Below the pieces are notes generated by a model that worked only from the letters and a program-made list of their open reading frames with translations, had not been told where the DNA came from and ran no database searches. From Isoptericola peretonis (lineage in GTDB: Bacteria; Actinomycetota; Actinomycetes; Actinomycetales; Cellulomonadaceae), in contig JALQCY010000003.1 in NCBI GenBank assembly GCA_023241745.1, positions 803,560-867,559 on the forward strand: a stretch of 64,000 nt of DNA, written 5' to 3'. The position numbers and the translations under genes were made by a program. This document shows, in pieces, positions 34,232 through 42,493 of the stretch. Every line of letters begins with the position of its first letter. Position 1 is the stretch's first letter.

Positions 34232-36201
34232 GGTCGGGCTCCTTCGTGGTGCGGGTGGCGCTGGTGGCCCGGCTGATGGCGAGGCAGGGCGTCGGACGGC
34301 GCGGTGAGCAGGACGACGTCGGCGCGGTGGCTCGGCGGCAGCTCGACGAGCAGGTCGGGCGCGTCCAGGGGGACGGTGGCCGTGGCGAGGGAGCCGGCGA
34401 CTCCGGCCGAGGCGGTCGACGGGCCGGGCCAGACGCCGCCGTCCTCCCCGCGCGTCACGACGCCCACCAGGCGCTCCTCGCCGAACCGCGACGGCCGCAC
34501 GCGCAGGCGCCGGGTGCGGGTGGGGGACAGGTTGACGAGGCTGAGCTCGACGCGGCCGGTGCCGTCGGCGCCTCGGTCCAGGCCGGAGACCAGGGCCGCG
34601 ACGTCCGGCGGCAGGCCCGGGCGGTGCCGGTCGGCGTCGGTGTAGGCGACGGCGGCGAACGGCAGGCCGCCGTTGTAGAGCGTCTGCGGCGTGCCCGTGA
34701 CCAGCTGCCCCAGCACCTCCGTGACGACCGGGTTGGCCCGCTGCCAGAAGTGCAGGTGCACGGTGCCCGGCTCCACGGGCTCGGCGTCCATCACCGCGAC
34801 GCGGCGGGCGAGCTGCCCGAGCGCCATGGACAGGGCGCGCTCCGGGTACTCCGGCAGCGCGCCGTCGAGGAACGCGAGCCACGGACCCTCGTGCCCCGCC
34901 TCGACCTTGTCGCGGAACGGCCGCACCTCCCGCGAGCCGGGGAGGCCGTCGAGCACCCGGTCCAGGCGCTTGCGGTCGGCGTCGTCGCGCGTCCACCACC
35001 ACAGCCAGGTGGGCAGGTCGAGCTGCAGCGGGCCGAAGTCGAACCAGCCCTCCGCGCCGAACCGGTAGGGCACCAGCGTGGCCGGCTCGGCGGCGTGCGG
35101 CCCGAGGCGCTCCAGCCAGCTGCCGCGCAGGCTGAACGGCGTCTCGGTGACGGGCGCGGTGATCGCGTGGTCCAGCGCCGTGTCGAGCATCGTGCGCACG
35201 AGGTCGAGCGGCCCGTCGTCGCGCCTCCCCGGACCGGATACTGCTCCCGAGACGAACGACGCGTTGATCGCGCCGATCAGGGTGCTCATCCCCACCGAGT
35301 GCAGGCCGTGCGGCCAGGTCCAGCCGTAGTGCCCGCCGTACCAGGCGCCGTCGTGCAGGCCGCCGACCGTGCCGTCGGGCGCGACGTTGTCGGGCATGAG
35401 CCCGCCGGCCGCTGCGGCGCGCTCGCGCCAGCCGTCGACGTACCGCGCCACCCAGGCGGCCGACGCCGCGTCGTTGTCGTACAGCCAGCGGTTGGTGACG
35501 AGCGACGTCGCGGCGAGGTTGACCGCCGTGTCGCCGGCCGCCCGGCGCTGCAGCTCGTCGCCCATGAGCCGCGCGTGGGCCGGGTCCTCGAGGTCCGACC
35601 AGCGCGTGATGCCGGGCAGCCCGTGCAGCGGCAGCCCGTAGGCCTCCATGTAGTCCAGCGACGCGGGATAGGTGAGCCACTCCGTGCCCAGCCCGGGCAG
35701 CGGGCCGCGGGCCCCGTTGTGCGGCGCGGTGATCAGGTTGCGCGCGGGGTCGTAGTTGCCGTGCTCCGGGTCGGTGTACAGGGCGGCGAACCGGCGGGCG
35801 CGGTCGGCGAACCGCTCGTCGTCCGGGTCGGCCGCGCACAGGCCGTAGAAGAGCAGCAGCGACTCGCCCTGGTGGAACCAGTCGTACCCGTTCTCGTACT
35901 CGCCGGTGAGCATGCCGGCCTCGGTGAGCTGCGCCGTCACGCCCTCGAAGTGGTGCTTCGCGGCGTAGAGCACGTCGTCGCTGCCGCCCAGGGCGTAGAA
36001 CGCGGGCCAGTTGAAGAACGGCTCGTACAGGTCGTCCACGCCGTCGCGGTGCTCGAAGCCGCCCGCGTGCAGGATGCGGCCGTCGGGCCCGGTGTAGCGC
36101 GCCGAGAACAGGCGCCAGGCCTCCTCGGTGGCGTCGAACAGGCGTCGCTCGAGCACGGCCCAGGCGGGGACCTCGTGCAGGGGAGTCGTGGGGATACGCA
36201 T
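34228..36201 (-). CDS. unknown protein, likely (alpha/alpha)6-barrel glycoside-active enzyme
   Basis: This 657-residue protein has no signal peptide and belongs to no family I can name. Helix-rich blocks rich in Trp, Tyr and acidic residues recur: EPFFNWPAFYALGGSDD, GYDWFHQGESLLLFYGL, TEWLTYPASLDYMEAYG, GAWYGGHYGWTWPHGLHS. This looks like an alpha-toroid carbohydrate enzyme, and the last 150 residues look like beta-structure. It sits between the importer permeases and the sugar-oxidation enzymes, so it may cleave the imported glycoside. Starts at ATG 36201, five bases after the permease stop on that strand. Confidence 0.7.
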   Translation of the reverse strand: MRIPTTPLHEVPAWAVLERRLFDATEEAWRLFSARYTGPDGRILHAGGFEHRDGVDDLYEPFFNWPAFYALGGSDDVLYAAKHHFEGVTAQLTEAGMLTGEYENGYDWFHQGESLLLFYGLCAADPDDERFADRARRFAALYTDPEHGNYDPARNLITAPHNGARGPLPGLGTEWLTYPASLDYMEAYGLPLHGLPGITRWSDLEDPAHARLMGDELQRRAAGDTAVNLAATSLVTNRWLYDNDAASAAWVARYVDGWRERAAAAGGLMPDNVAPDGTVGGLHDGAWYGGHYGWTWPHGLHSVGMSTLIGAINASFVSGAVSGPGRRDDGPLDLVRTMLDTALDHAITAPVTETPFSLRGSWLERLGPHAAEPATLVPYRFGAEGWFDFGPLQLDLPTWLWWWTRDDADRKRLDRVLDGLPGSREVRPFRDKVEAGHEGPWLAFLDGALPEYPERALSMALGQLARRVAVMDAEPVEPGTVHLHFWQRANPVVTEVLGQLVTGTPQTLYNGGLPFAAVAYTDADRHRPGLPPDVAALVSGLDRGADGTGRVELSLVNLSPTRTRRLRVRPSRFGEERLVGVVTRGEDGGVWPGPSTASAGVAGSLATATVPLDAPDLLVELPPSHRADVVLLTAPSDALPRHQPGHQRHPHHEGARP

Positions 36202-36205
36202 GCCC

Positions 36206-37135
36206 TCAGCCCTTCGTCGCCCCGGCGACCAGGCCGCCGATGATGTGCCGCTGCATGAGGACGAAGAACAGGATCGCCGGGCTCACGGCGAGCAGCAGCG
36301 TCGGGAACACGGTGGTGTAGTCGGTGGAGAACTCGCCGACCGCCGCGTACACGCCTGTCGTCACGGTGTAGATGCCCGAGCTCGGGCCCAGGATGATCTG
36401 CGGGCTGACGAAGTCGTTCCACACGCTGATCGAGTTGAGCACCACGATCGTCGCGACCACCGGCCTCATGATCGGGAAGATGCACGACCAGAACGCCCGG
36501 ATCTTGCCCGCGCCGTCCAGGGCGGCGGCCTCGTCGATGTCGCGCGGCACGGTGCGCAGGTAGGCGGCGAACAGGAAGATCGTCACGGGCAGCGTGGCCG
36601 CCGTCTCGAACAGGATGAAGCCGGGGACGGTGTTGATGAGGCCCAGCACCCGCAGCACGAAGACGACCGGGATGAGCGTCACCTGCCCGGGGATGAACAG
36701 GCCGGAGACGAACAGCAGCAGCAGGCCCAGGTGCCACTTCGAGCGACCGCGCGCGATGACGTACGCGACGGGCGCGGCCAGCGCGATGCCGCACACGTTG
36801 ACCAGCGCCACGAAGAGCAGCGTGACGCCGTAGGCGCGCACCACGTTGAACTTCTCGCTGGTGAGCGCCGCCTGCAGGTGCTCCAGGCTGAACGTGTCCG
36901 GGCCGATCGCCAGCGGCGAGGAGATGATCGCGTCCTGCGGCTTGAAGGCGTTGATCACCATGATGTAGAGCGGCACCAGCATGACCAGCGCGCCGAGGCC
37001 CAGCACCACCCACTTGAGGATCGTGCCCACGCCCGGGACGGGGCGTCGTCGTCGGGTGCGGGAGGTCGGGGACGCGGTCGCCGCCGGAGCCGTCGGCCCC
37101 GTCAGGGGCGGGGTGGGGTGCGTCGTCGTCGCCAT
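36206..37135 (-). CDS. ABC sugar importer permease, MalG/LacG type
   Basis: This 309-residue permease has six helices after a Pro/Thr/Arg-rich N terminus. The EAA loop reads VPRDIDEAAALDGAGKIRAF, and NSISVWNDFVSPQIIL is the standard late motif. Its ATG overlaps the stop of the preceding permease by one base (TGATG). Part of the operon that starts with the binding protein at 39323. No ATPase gene is in the operon. Confidence 0.92.
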   Translation of the reverse strand: MATTTHPTPPLTGPTAPAATASPTSRTRRRRPVPGVGTILKWVVLGLGALVMLVPLYIMVINAFKPQDAIISSPLAIGPDTFSLEHLQAALTSEKFNVVRAYGVTLLFVALVNVCGIALAAPVAYVIARGRSKWHLGLLLLFVSGLFIPGQVTLIPVVFVLRVLGLINTVPGFILFETAATLPVTIFLFAAYLRTVPRDIDEAAALDGAGKIRAFWSCIFPIMRPVVATIVVLNSISVWNDFVSPQIILGPSSGIYTVTTGVYAAVGEFSTDYTTVFPTLLLAVSPAILFFVLMQRHIIGGLVAGATKG

Positions 37136-38058
37136 CAGTCGGCCACCTTCTTCTCCGCGCCGCGACGGGCGAGCGTGACCGCGAGGCCCAGCACGGCCGT
37201 GACGAGCAGCAGGATCACGGACTGCGCCGCGCCGAACCCGAGCTCGGAGTTCGCGAACGAGTCCCGCAGCACCTGGTACACGATCGTCTGCGTGGACCCG
37301 GCGGGGCCGCCGTCGGTGAGGGCCAGCACGATGTCGTACACCTTGAGCAGCCCCACCAGCGTGAGCACGAGGTTCACCGTGAACACGGGGGCGATGAGCG
37401 GCAGCGTCACGTTGCGGAACTGCTGCCACTTCGAGGCGCCGTCCACGGTGGCGGCCTCGTAGTACTCGGGGGGCACCGACTTGATGCCCGCGAGGAACAG
37501 GATCATGTTGAAGCCGAAGTGCGACCACACGATCGTGAGGATCACGCTCGCCTTCGCGAACGTGACCTCGGTGAGGAACGGCACGGGGGCGACGCCGAGC
37601 GTGCCCAGCAGGCCGTTGACGGCGCCCTCGGGCGCCAGCATCGCCGACCACAGGAACCCGATGATCAGGGCGCTGATGATGTACGGGTAGAAGAAGATCG
37701 TGCGCAGCAGCGTGTTCGCGCGGCCGTTGCCGGCGATGAGCGCGGCGATGAACAGCCCCACGCCGTTGCACAGGATCGTGCCCGTGAACGCCACGACGGC
37801 GGTGAAGACCGCCGCGTCCACGGTGCGCGGGTTGCGGAACGCCTCCGCGTAGTTCTCGAGCCCGATGAACGTGAAGTTCAGGCTGTAGCCGTTCCAGTCG
37901 GTCAGGCTCAGCACGAACGCCAGGAACATCGGCACGATGAACATCGCCAGGAACACGAGGACGGCGGGGCCGCCCATGACGATGCCGGGCAGTCGGTCGC
38001 GCCACACGCGCGCCGCCGGACGGCGGCGCGCGCGGACGGGGGAGAGGGTGGCAGCCAT
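37135..38058 (-). CDS. ABC sugar importer permease, MalF/LacF type
   Basis: This 307-residue permease has six helices, starting with GIVMGGPAVLVFLAMFIVPM. The EAA loop is VPPEYYEAATVDGASKWQQF; GGPAGSTQTIVYQVLRDSF precedes the last helix, as in typical sugar permeases. The start at ATG 38058 is two bases after the binding-protein stop, so the genes are co-translated. Confidence 0.92.
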   Translation of the reverse strand: MAATLSPVRARRRPAARVWRDRLPGIVMGGPAVLVFLAMFIVPMFLAFVLSLTDWNGYSLNFTFIGLENYAEAFRNPRTVDAAVFTAVVAFTGTILCNGVGLFIAALIAGNGRANTLLRTIFFYPYIISALIIGFLWSAMLAPEGAVNGLLGTLGVAPVPFLTEVTFAKASVILTIVWSHFGFNMILFLAGIKSVPPEYYEAATVDGASKWQQFRNVTLPLIAPVFTVNLVLTLVGLLKVYDIVLALTDGGPAGSTQTIVYQVLRDSFANSELGFGAAQSVILLLVTAVLGLAVTLARRGAEKKVAD

Positions 38059-38060
38059 CG

Positions 38061-39323
38061 TCAGCCCGCGGTGGAGGCGAACCAGTCGTCCATCGCGGCG
38101 ACGACCTCGTCGGCGGCCGTGCCGCCGATGAGCGCCTGGGTCTGCGCGTTGATCTCGTCGGAGTAGCCCGTCGGCAGGGTGCGCTCGCCGTAGCCCTGAC
38201 CGGTCGGGGTGTACGACTCGGCGGGCGTGTCCGCCACGATCTGCTGCAGCTCCTGGCCGAGGGCGTCCATCTCGTACTCGTAGCCGTCGCGGAAGTTGCC
38301 GTCGACCTCGAGCTGGTCGGCCACCGCCGCCTGGTCGGTCACGAGGAACTCGACGAGCTGGGCCGCCGCCTCCTGGCTCTCGCTCGACCGGAGGATCGAG
38401 TACGGGCTCGCGATGTTCGCGCCCATCGCCGGGTCGTCGACGCCCGCGACGGCCGGGGCGCGGAAGACGCCGATCTCTGCCTTCTCCTCGGCCTTCGCCT
38501 CGGTGCCCGCGAACCAGCTGCCCATCGGGTAGATCGCGCTCTTGCCGGACAGGAAGGCCTGCTCGGCGTCGGGGTACTTGACGCCCAGCGCGTCCTTGGG
38601 GATGTAGCCGTCGGCCACCCAGCCGGCGTAGGTGGCGACGGCGTCGCCGTAGGTGTCGGAGAACGTGGCCTCGCCGGCGCTCATGTGCGCGAACCACTCC
38701 GGGTCCTCGGCGACGATCGACGGCAGCCCGAGCGCCTGCAGGGAGTGGCTGGTGGCCCAGTCGCCGCTGGTCTGGATCGGGGTCCACCCGGCGTCCTTGA
38801 GCTTGCCGAGCGCGGCGGTCAGCTCGTCCACCGTGGTCGGCACGGCGGTGATGCCGGCCTCCTCGAACGCCGTCTTGTTGTAGAACCACAGGCTCTGCAG
38901 CTGGAAGCCGATGCCGGCCATGTAGTACTTGCCGTCGATGGAGTACTGGTCGGCCAGCGGCCCGGACCTCGCCCAGTCGTACTGGGAGAGGTCGACCAGC
39001 TCGGGCGCGAGGTCGGTGGTCGGGGGCAGCGACTGCACGACGTCCGGCGCGTCGCCGGCCGTGAGGAGCCGGGGGAGGGCGGCGGCCACGCCCTCGGCGC
39101 CCGGGTTCTGGACGACGACGTCGATCTCCGGGTGGGCGTCCTCGAACGGCTTGACCAGCCCGTTCCAGAACTCCTCGGTGAGGTTGGGCGTGACGTTCAC
39201 GAGCATGCTCACCTCGGTGGTGCCGCCGTCCGTGCCGCCGTCGTCGGAGCCGGCGCAGCCAGTGAGCGCGAGCGCGGCCACCGTGAGGGTGCCCACGCTC
39301 GCCAGGGTGCGGTGCTTGATCAT
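38061..39323 (-). CDS. sugar-binding lipoprotein of ABC importer
   Basis: This 420-residue family-1 solute-binding protein has a signal peptide ending in the lipobox LALTGCAGSDDGG. SLWFYNKTAFEEAGI and SAIYPMGSWFAGTEA are classical for this family. GAGAGGATC precedes ATG 39323. First gene of a seven-gene operon ending with the lactonase; the ligand is probably a mono- or oligosaccharide that yields fucose or a related aldose. The promoter upstream carries a CGATAA box. Confidence 0.93.
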   Translation of the reverse strand: MIKHRTLASVGTLTVAALALTGCAGSDDGGTDGGTTEVSMLVNVTPNLTEEFWNGLVKPFEDAHPEIDVVVQNPGAEGVAAALPRLLTAGDAPDVVQSLPPTTDLAPELVDLSQYDWARSGPLADQYSIDGKYYMAGIGFQLQSLWFYNKTAFEEAGITAVPTTVDELTAALGKLKDAGWTPIQTSGDWATSHSLQALGLPSIVAEDPEWFAHMSAGEATFSDTYGDAVATYAGWVADGYIPKDALGVKYPDAEQAFLSGKSAIYPMGSWFAGTEAKAEEKAEIGVFRAPAVAGVDDPAMGANIASPYSILRSSESQEAAAQLVEFLVTDQAAVADQLEVDGNFRDGYEYEMDALGQELQQIVADTPAESYTPTGQGYGERTLPTGYSDEINAQTQALIGGTAADEVVAAMDDWFASTAG

Positions 39324-39410
39324 CGTTGATCCTCTCGGGATGCCGCCCTGCCGGGCACGCTGCTGTGCGTCCCGCGACGTTCGGCCTACGACTGTGGAGT
39401 GACGTCTCGG

Positions 39411-39439
39411 AGAGTAATCGATAATCGTTGGATTTGAAA
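39411..39439 (-). promoter_or_regulatory. promoter of the sugar-oxidation operon with box in the spacer
   Basis: On the minus strand TTTCAA (39439-39434), 17 bases and TACTCT (39416-39411) form a likely promoter. The spacer includes CAACGATTATCGATTA, matching the box of the beta-helix promoter at 26254-26270 in 13 consecutive bases (TAATCGATAATCG on the plus strand). Shared regulation is likely. Confidence 0.6.
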
Positions 39440-39580
39440 GGACGCTAGCCGGCTGACCTTCGAGCACGTGATCCGTCGCGCCATCGAGAGGGTTGCCGCG
39501 ACCGATCGCGTGCTCGAAGGCAGGTGAGTCTCACACCGGGTGGGTCCCGGGCCGGGGCCGGCCGCCCATAGGCTGGACGG

Positions 39581-41656
39581 GTGACCTCCGCAGCCCCCGC
39601 CGTGCAGCGGCCGGGCGGTACCCCGAGCGTGCCGCCGCGGCCCTGGTGGCTCGTCGCCGCCGGGCCCGCAGCCGTCCTCGTCGCCGTCCTCGCCGTCCTG
39701 GGCGGCGGCGCCTACTCGGGCGCCTTCCAGGCGCTCAGCGGGTTCACCGACCCGGGCGCGCTCGTCCGCTACGGCCTGCCCGTGGCCACGGTGCTCACCG
39801 AGCTGGGCGTCTCCGTGACGCTCGGCGCGCTCCTCACGGCCGCGTGCCTCGTGCCGCCCGGCCGGGCGCAGGCGAAGGTGCTCGCCACCGCCGGCGCCGC
39901 GAGCGCCGTCTGGGCCGTGGCCGCCGTCCTGCAGCTGGTGCTGCGGTACGCCAACATCTCCGGCACCTCGCCCACGTCGCCGGCCTTCGGGCAGGGGCTC
40001 GCGCAGTTCGTCACCGAGCTCGACCTGGGCAGGCTCTACCTCGCGATCATCGTGGTCGCCGCCGTCACGTCGGCCCTCGCGATGGCGGTGCGCGGCCCCG
40101 TGTGCGCGTTGTGGACGGCGGCGCTGCCGGTCGCGGCCCTCGCCATGCAGTCCACGACCGGGCACGCGGCGGGCGCGGCCGACCACGAGCTCGCCGTCGG
40201 CGCGATGCTGCTGCACCTCGTCGGCGCCGCCGTGTGGGTCGGTGGGCTGGGCGCGCTCCTCGTCGTCGTGCTGACCCGTGGTGACGGGCGCAGCACCGAG
40301 CGCGACGAGCGTGGCGGCGCGCGGACCGCCGCGGCCGCCGTCGCGCGCTTCTCCCCGGTGGCGGGCTGGTGCTTCGTCGCCGTGGGGGTGTCCGGCGTGC
40401 TGAACGCGTGGCTGCGCATGGAGTCCCTGGGCGACCTCCTCACCGCGTACGGCGTGCTGCTGCTCGTCAAGGCCGTGCTCATGGTGGCGCTGGGGGCGTT
40501 CGGGTTCGCGCACCGGATGTGGGTCGTCGACCGGCTCGCCCGCACGGACTCCGCGGGCGCCGTCCGGCGCCTGTTCTGGCGGCTGCTCGCCGTCGAGCTG
40601 CTCGTCATCGGCGCCGTCTCGGGCGTGGCCGTGGCGCTGGGCTCGACCGCGCCGCCCGTGCCCGACGAGGTGCCCGTCGACGTCTCGCCCGCGTTCCAGC
40701 TCACCGGCGAGTCGCTGCCGCCCGAGCCGACGACGGCGCGCTGGTTCACCGAGTGGAGCCTCGACCCGCTGCTCGCGTTCGCCTGCGTGACCGGCCTGGT
40801 GGTCTACGTGCGCTGGGCGGTGAGGCTCGCCCGCCGCGGGGACCGGTGGCCGGTGGGGCGGACGGTGTCGTGGTGCCTGGGCATGGTCGTGATGTTCTGG
40901 GTGACCAGCGGCGGCCCGGCCGTGTACGGGCACGTCATCTTCAGCGGCCACATGGTGCAGCACATGATCCTGGCGATGCTGGTGCCGCTCTTCCTGGTGC
41001 TGGCCGCCCCCGTCACCCTGCTGCTGCGCGCGATCCCCGCCCGCAAGGACGGTAGCCGCGGCCCGCGCGAGTGGGTGCTCGCCCTGGTGCACTCCCGGTT
41101 CGGGAAGTTCATGGCGCGGCCCGTGGTGGCCGCCGTGCTCTTCGCCGGCGGCATGATCGCGTTCTACTACACGCCCGCGTTCGAGTTCGCGCTGCGCAAC
41201 CATGCCGGGCACGTGTGGATGATCGTGCACTTCACGCTCGTGGGGTACCTGTTCGCCAACGCGCTCGTCGGCATCGACCCGGGCCCGCAGCGTCCGCCGT
41301 ACCCGCAGCGGCTGCTGCTGCTCTTCGCGACGATGGCGTTCCACGCGTTCTTCGGCGTCGTGCTCACCTCGGGGACGTCGCTGCTCGTCGCCGACTGGTT
41401 CGGCAACATGGGCCGGCCGTGGGGCCTGCCCGCGATCGAGGACCAGCAGCGTGGCGGCGGCGTCGCGTGGGGCATCGGGGAGCTGCCGACGCTCGCGCTC
41501 GCCATCGCCGTGGCCGTGCAGTGGACGACGTCGGACGAGCGCGAGGCGCGCCGCCGCGACCGCAAGGCCGACCGCGACGGCGACGCCGAGCTCACCGCGT
41601 ACAACGAGATGCTCGCCTCGATGGCGGAGCGGGACGACCAGCAGCCGCCGAGGTAG
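39581..41656 (+). CDS. CopD-CtaG fusion, copper/cytochrome oxidase assembly membrane protein
   Basis: This 691-residue membrane protein has about 13-15 helices. The N-terminal half carries a CopD-like copper-resistance domain (HLVGAAVWVGGLGALL; MQSTTGHAAGAADHE) and residues about 375-660 form the caa3-type CtaG domain (VYGHVIFSGHMVQHMILAM, FYYTPAFEFALRNH, HAFFGVVLTSGT) with conserved His residues for copper. This fusion is widespread in actinobacteria and serves copper delivery to cytochrome oxidase. GTG 39581 is probably leaderless, as no ribosome site is visible. Confidence 0.9.
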   Translation: MTSAAPAVQRPGGTPSVPPRPWWLVAAGPAAVLVAVLAVLGGGAYSGAFQALSGFTDPGALVRYGLPVATVLTELGVSVTLGALLTAACLVPPGRAQAKVLATAGAASAVWAVAAVLQLVLRYANISGTSPTSPAFGQGLAQFVTELDLGRLYLAIIVVAAVTSALAMAVRGPVCALWTAALPVAALAMQSTTGHAAGAADHELAVGAMLLHLVGAAVWVGGLGALLVVVLTRGDGRSTERDERGGARTAAAAVARFSPVAGWCFVAVGVSGVLNAWLRMESLGDLLTAYGVLLLVKAVLMVALGAFGFAHRMWVVDRLARTDSAGAVRRLFWRLLAVELLVIGAVSGVAVALGSTAPPVPDEVPVDVSPAFQLTGESLPPEPTTARWFTEWSLDPLLAFACVTGLVVYVRWAVRLARRGDRWPVGRTVSWCLGMVVMFWVTSGGPAVYGHVIFSGHMVQHMILAMLVPLFLVLAAPVTLLLRAIPARKDGSRGPREWVLALVHSRFGKFMARPVVAAVLFAGGMIAFYYTPAFEFALRNHAGHVWMIVHFTLVGYLFANALVGIDPGPQRPPYPQRLLLLFATMAFHAFFGVVLTSGTSLLVADWFGNMGRPWGLPAIEDQQRGGGVAWGIGELPTLALAIAVAVQWTTSDEREARRRDRKADRDGDAELTAYNEMLASMAERDDQQPPR

Positions 41657-41668
41657 TCGGATCTCGCA

Positions 41669-42388
41669 CTACCGCGAGCGCACCCCGGACAGCGCGGCGA
41701 CCCGGGCCGCGACGTGCGCCGGGACCGGCCCGGGGGAGTCGGCGTCCGGGACGGCGGCGTCCGCGGTGCGGCGCAGCGGCACGTGCCCGGCCCAGCCCCC
41801 GGCGGCGACGTCGGCGGGCTCGTCGACCGGTCCCTCGGCGCGCGCCTTCATCGACGCCTCGCGCAGCGGGACGGCGAGCACCGCGGTGGCGGCGAGCTCC
41901 TTGCGGGTGGCGGGGCGCAGCGTGGCGGACCGGCCGGGCGCCATGTGGTCGACGATCGCGTCCAGCGCGCGGGCCCGCTCGGCGTCGTCGGTGACGAGGC
42001 GGGCGATGCCGATCACCACCGCCGAGCGGTAGTTCATCGAGTGGTGGAAGCCGGACCGGGCCAGCACCAGGCCGTCGAGCTCGGTGACCGTGACGCACAC
42101 CGTCGCGTCCGTCGCGCCGACCAGCCAGCGCGCCGCCACCGACCCGTGCACGTACAGCGTGCCGCCGTCGTCGGGCCCGTCCAGGTCGACGGCGTACGCG
42201 CACGGCAGCACCACCGGATGGCGGCCCGCGCCGTCGCCGACGTCGACGCCGAGGTGGGCCACCAGCCCGTCGGCGAGCAGGGCGTGCAGAGCGGCGCGGT
42301 CCACGACGGCACGGTTGCGCCCGCGGCGGACGGCGGTGCGGTCGGTCGGGGAGAGCGGCGGCAGCGGGGGCGGGGCGACGGTCGACAT
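41669..42388 (-). CDS. pyridoxamine 5'-phosphate oxidase-like FMN-binding protein
   Basis: This 239-residue protein has the split-barrel flavin-binding fold: LLADGLVAHLGVDVGDG, VVLPCAYAVDLDG, LYVHGSVAARWL and HHSMNYRSAVVIG, as in Pyridox_ox_2 proteins. These bind FMN, F420 or heme; actual substrate is not evident. It is divergent from a MocR-type regulator, a frequent pairing that suggests a link to vitamin B6-dependent control. A damaged copy of its N-terminal coding region occurs at 54030-54237. Confidence 0.85.
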   Translation of the reverse strand: MSTVAPPPLPPLSPTDRTAVRRGRNRAVVDRAALHALLADGLVAHLGVDVGDGAGRHPVVLPCAYAVDLDGPDDGGTLYVHGSVAARWLVGATDATVCVTVTELDGLVLARSGFHHSMNYRSAVVIGIARLVTDDAERARALDAIVDHMAPGRSATLRPATRKELAATAVLAVPLREASMKARAEGPVDEPADVAAGGWAGHVPLRRTADAAVPDADSPGPVPAHVAARVAALSGVRSR

Positions 42389-42426
42389 GAGGACTACCCT
42401 GGGCGCGATGTGGCTGGTCGTCACGA

Positions 42427-42460
42427 GCCACTTTCCGCGCAGTTCGGCAGGCCACTTCCG
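42427..42460. promoter_or_regulatory. direct repeats in the MocR divergent promoter
   Basis: GCCACTTTCCG (42427) and GCCACTTCCG (42451) are direct repeats with starts 24 bases apart, and GTGGCT at 42410-42415 is an inverted half-site. MocR/PdxR regulators are known to bind such repeats in divergent promoters. Confidence 0.5.
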
Positions 42461-42493
42461 TCCGGACGGCGCGACGCCGACCCCGGAGGTGCC

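Noticed and set aside
39324-39580. Hidden small gene between the divergent sugar-binding protein and CtaG genes
   Set aside because: Apart from the promoter and box at 39411-39439 I see no coding signal or conserved RNA structure.
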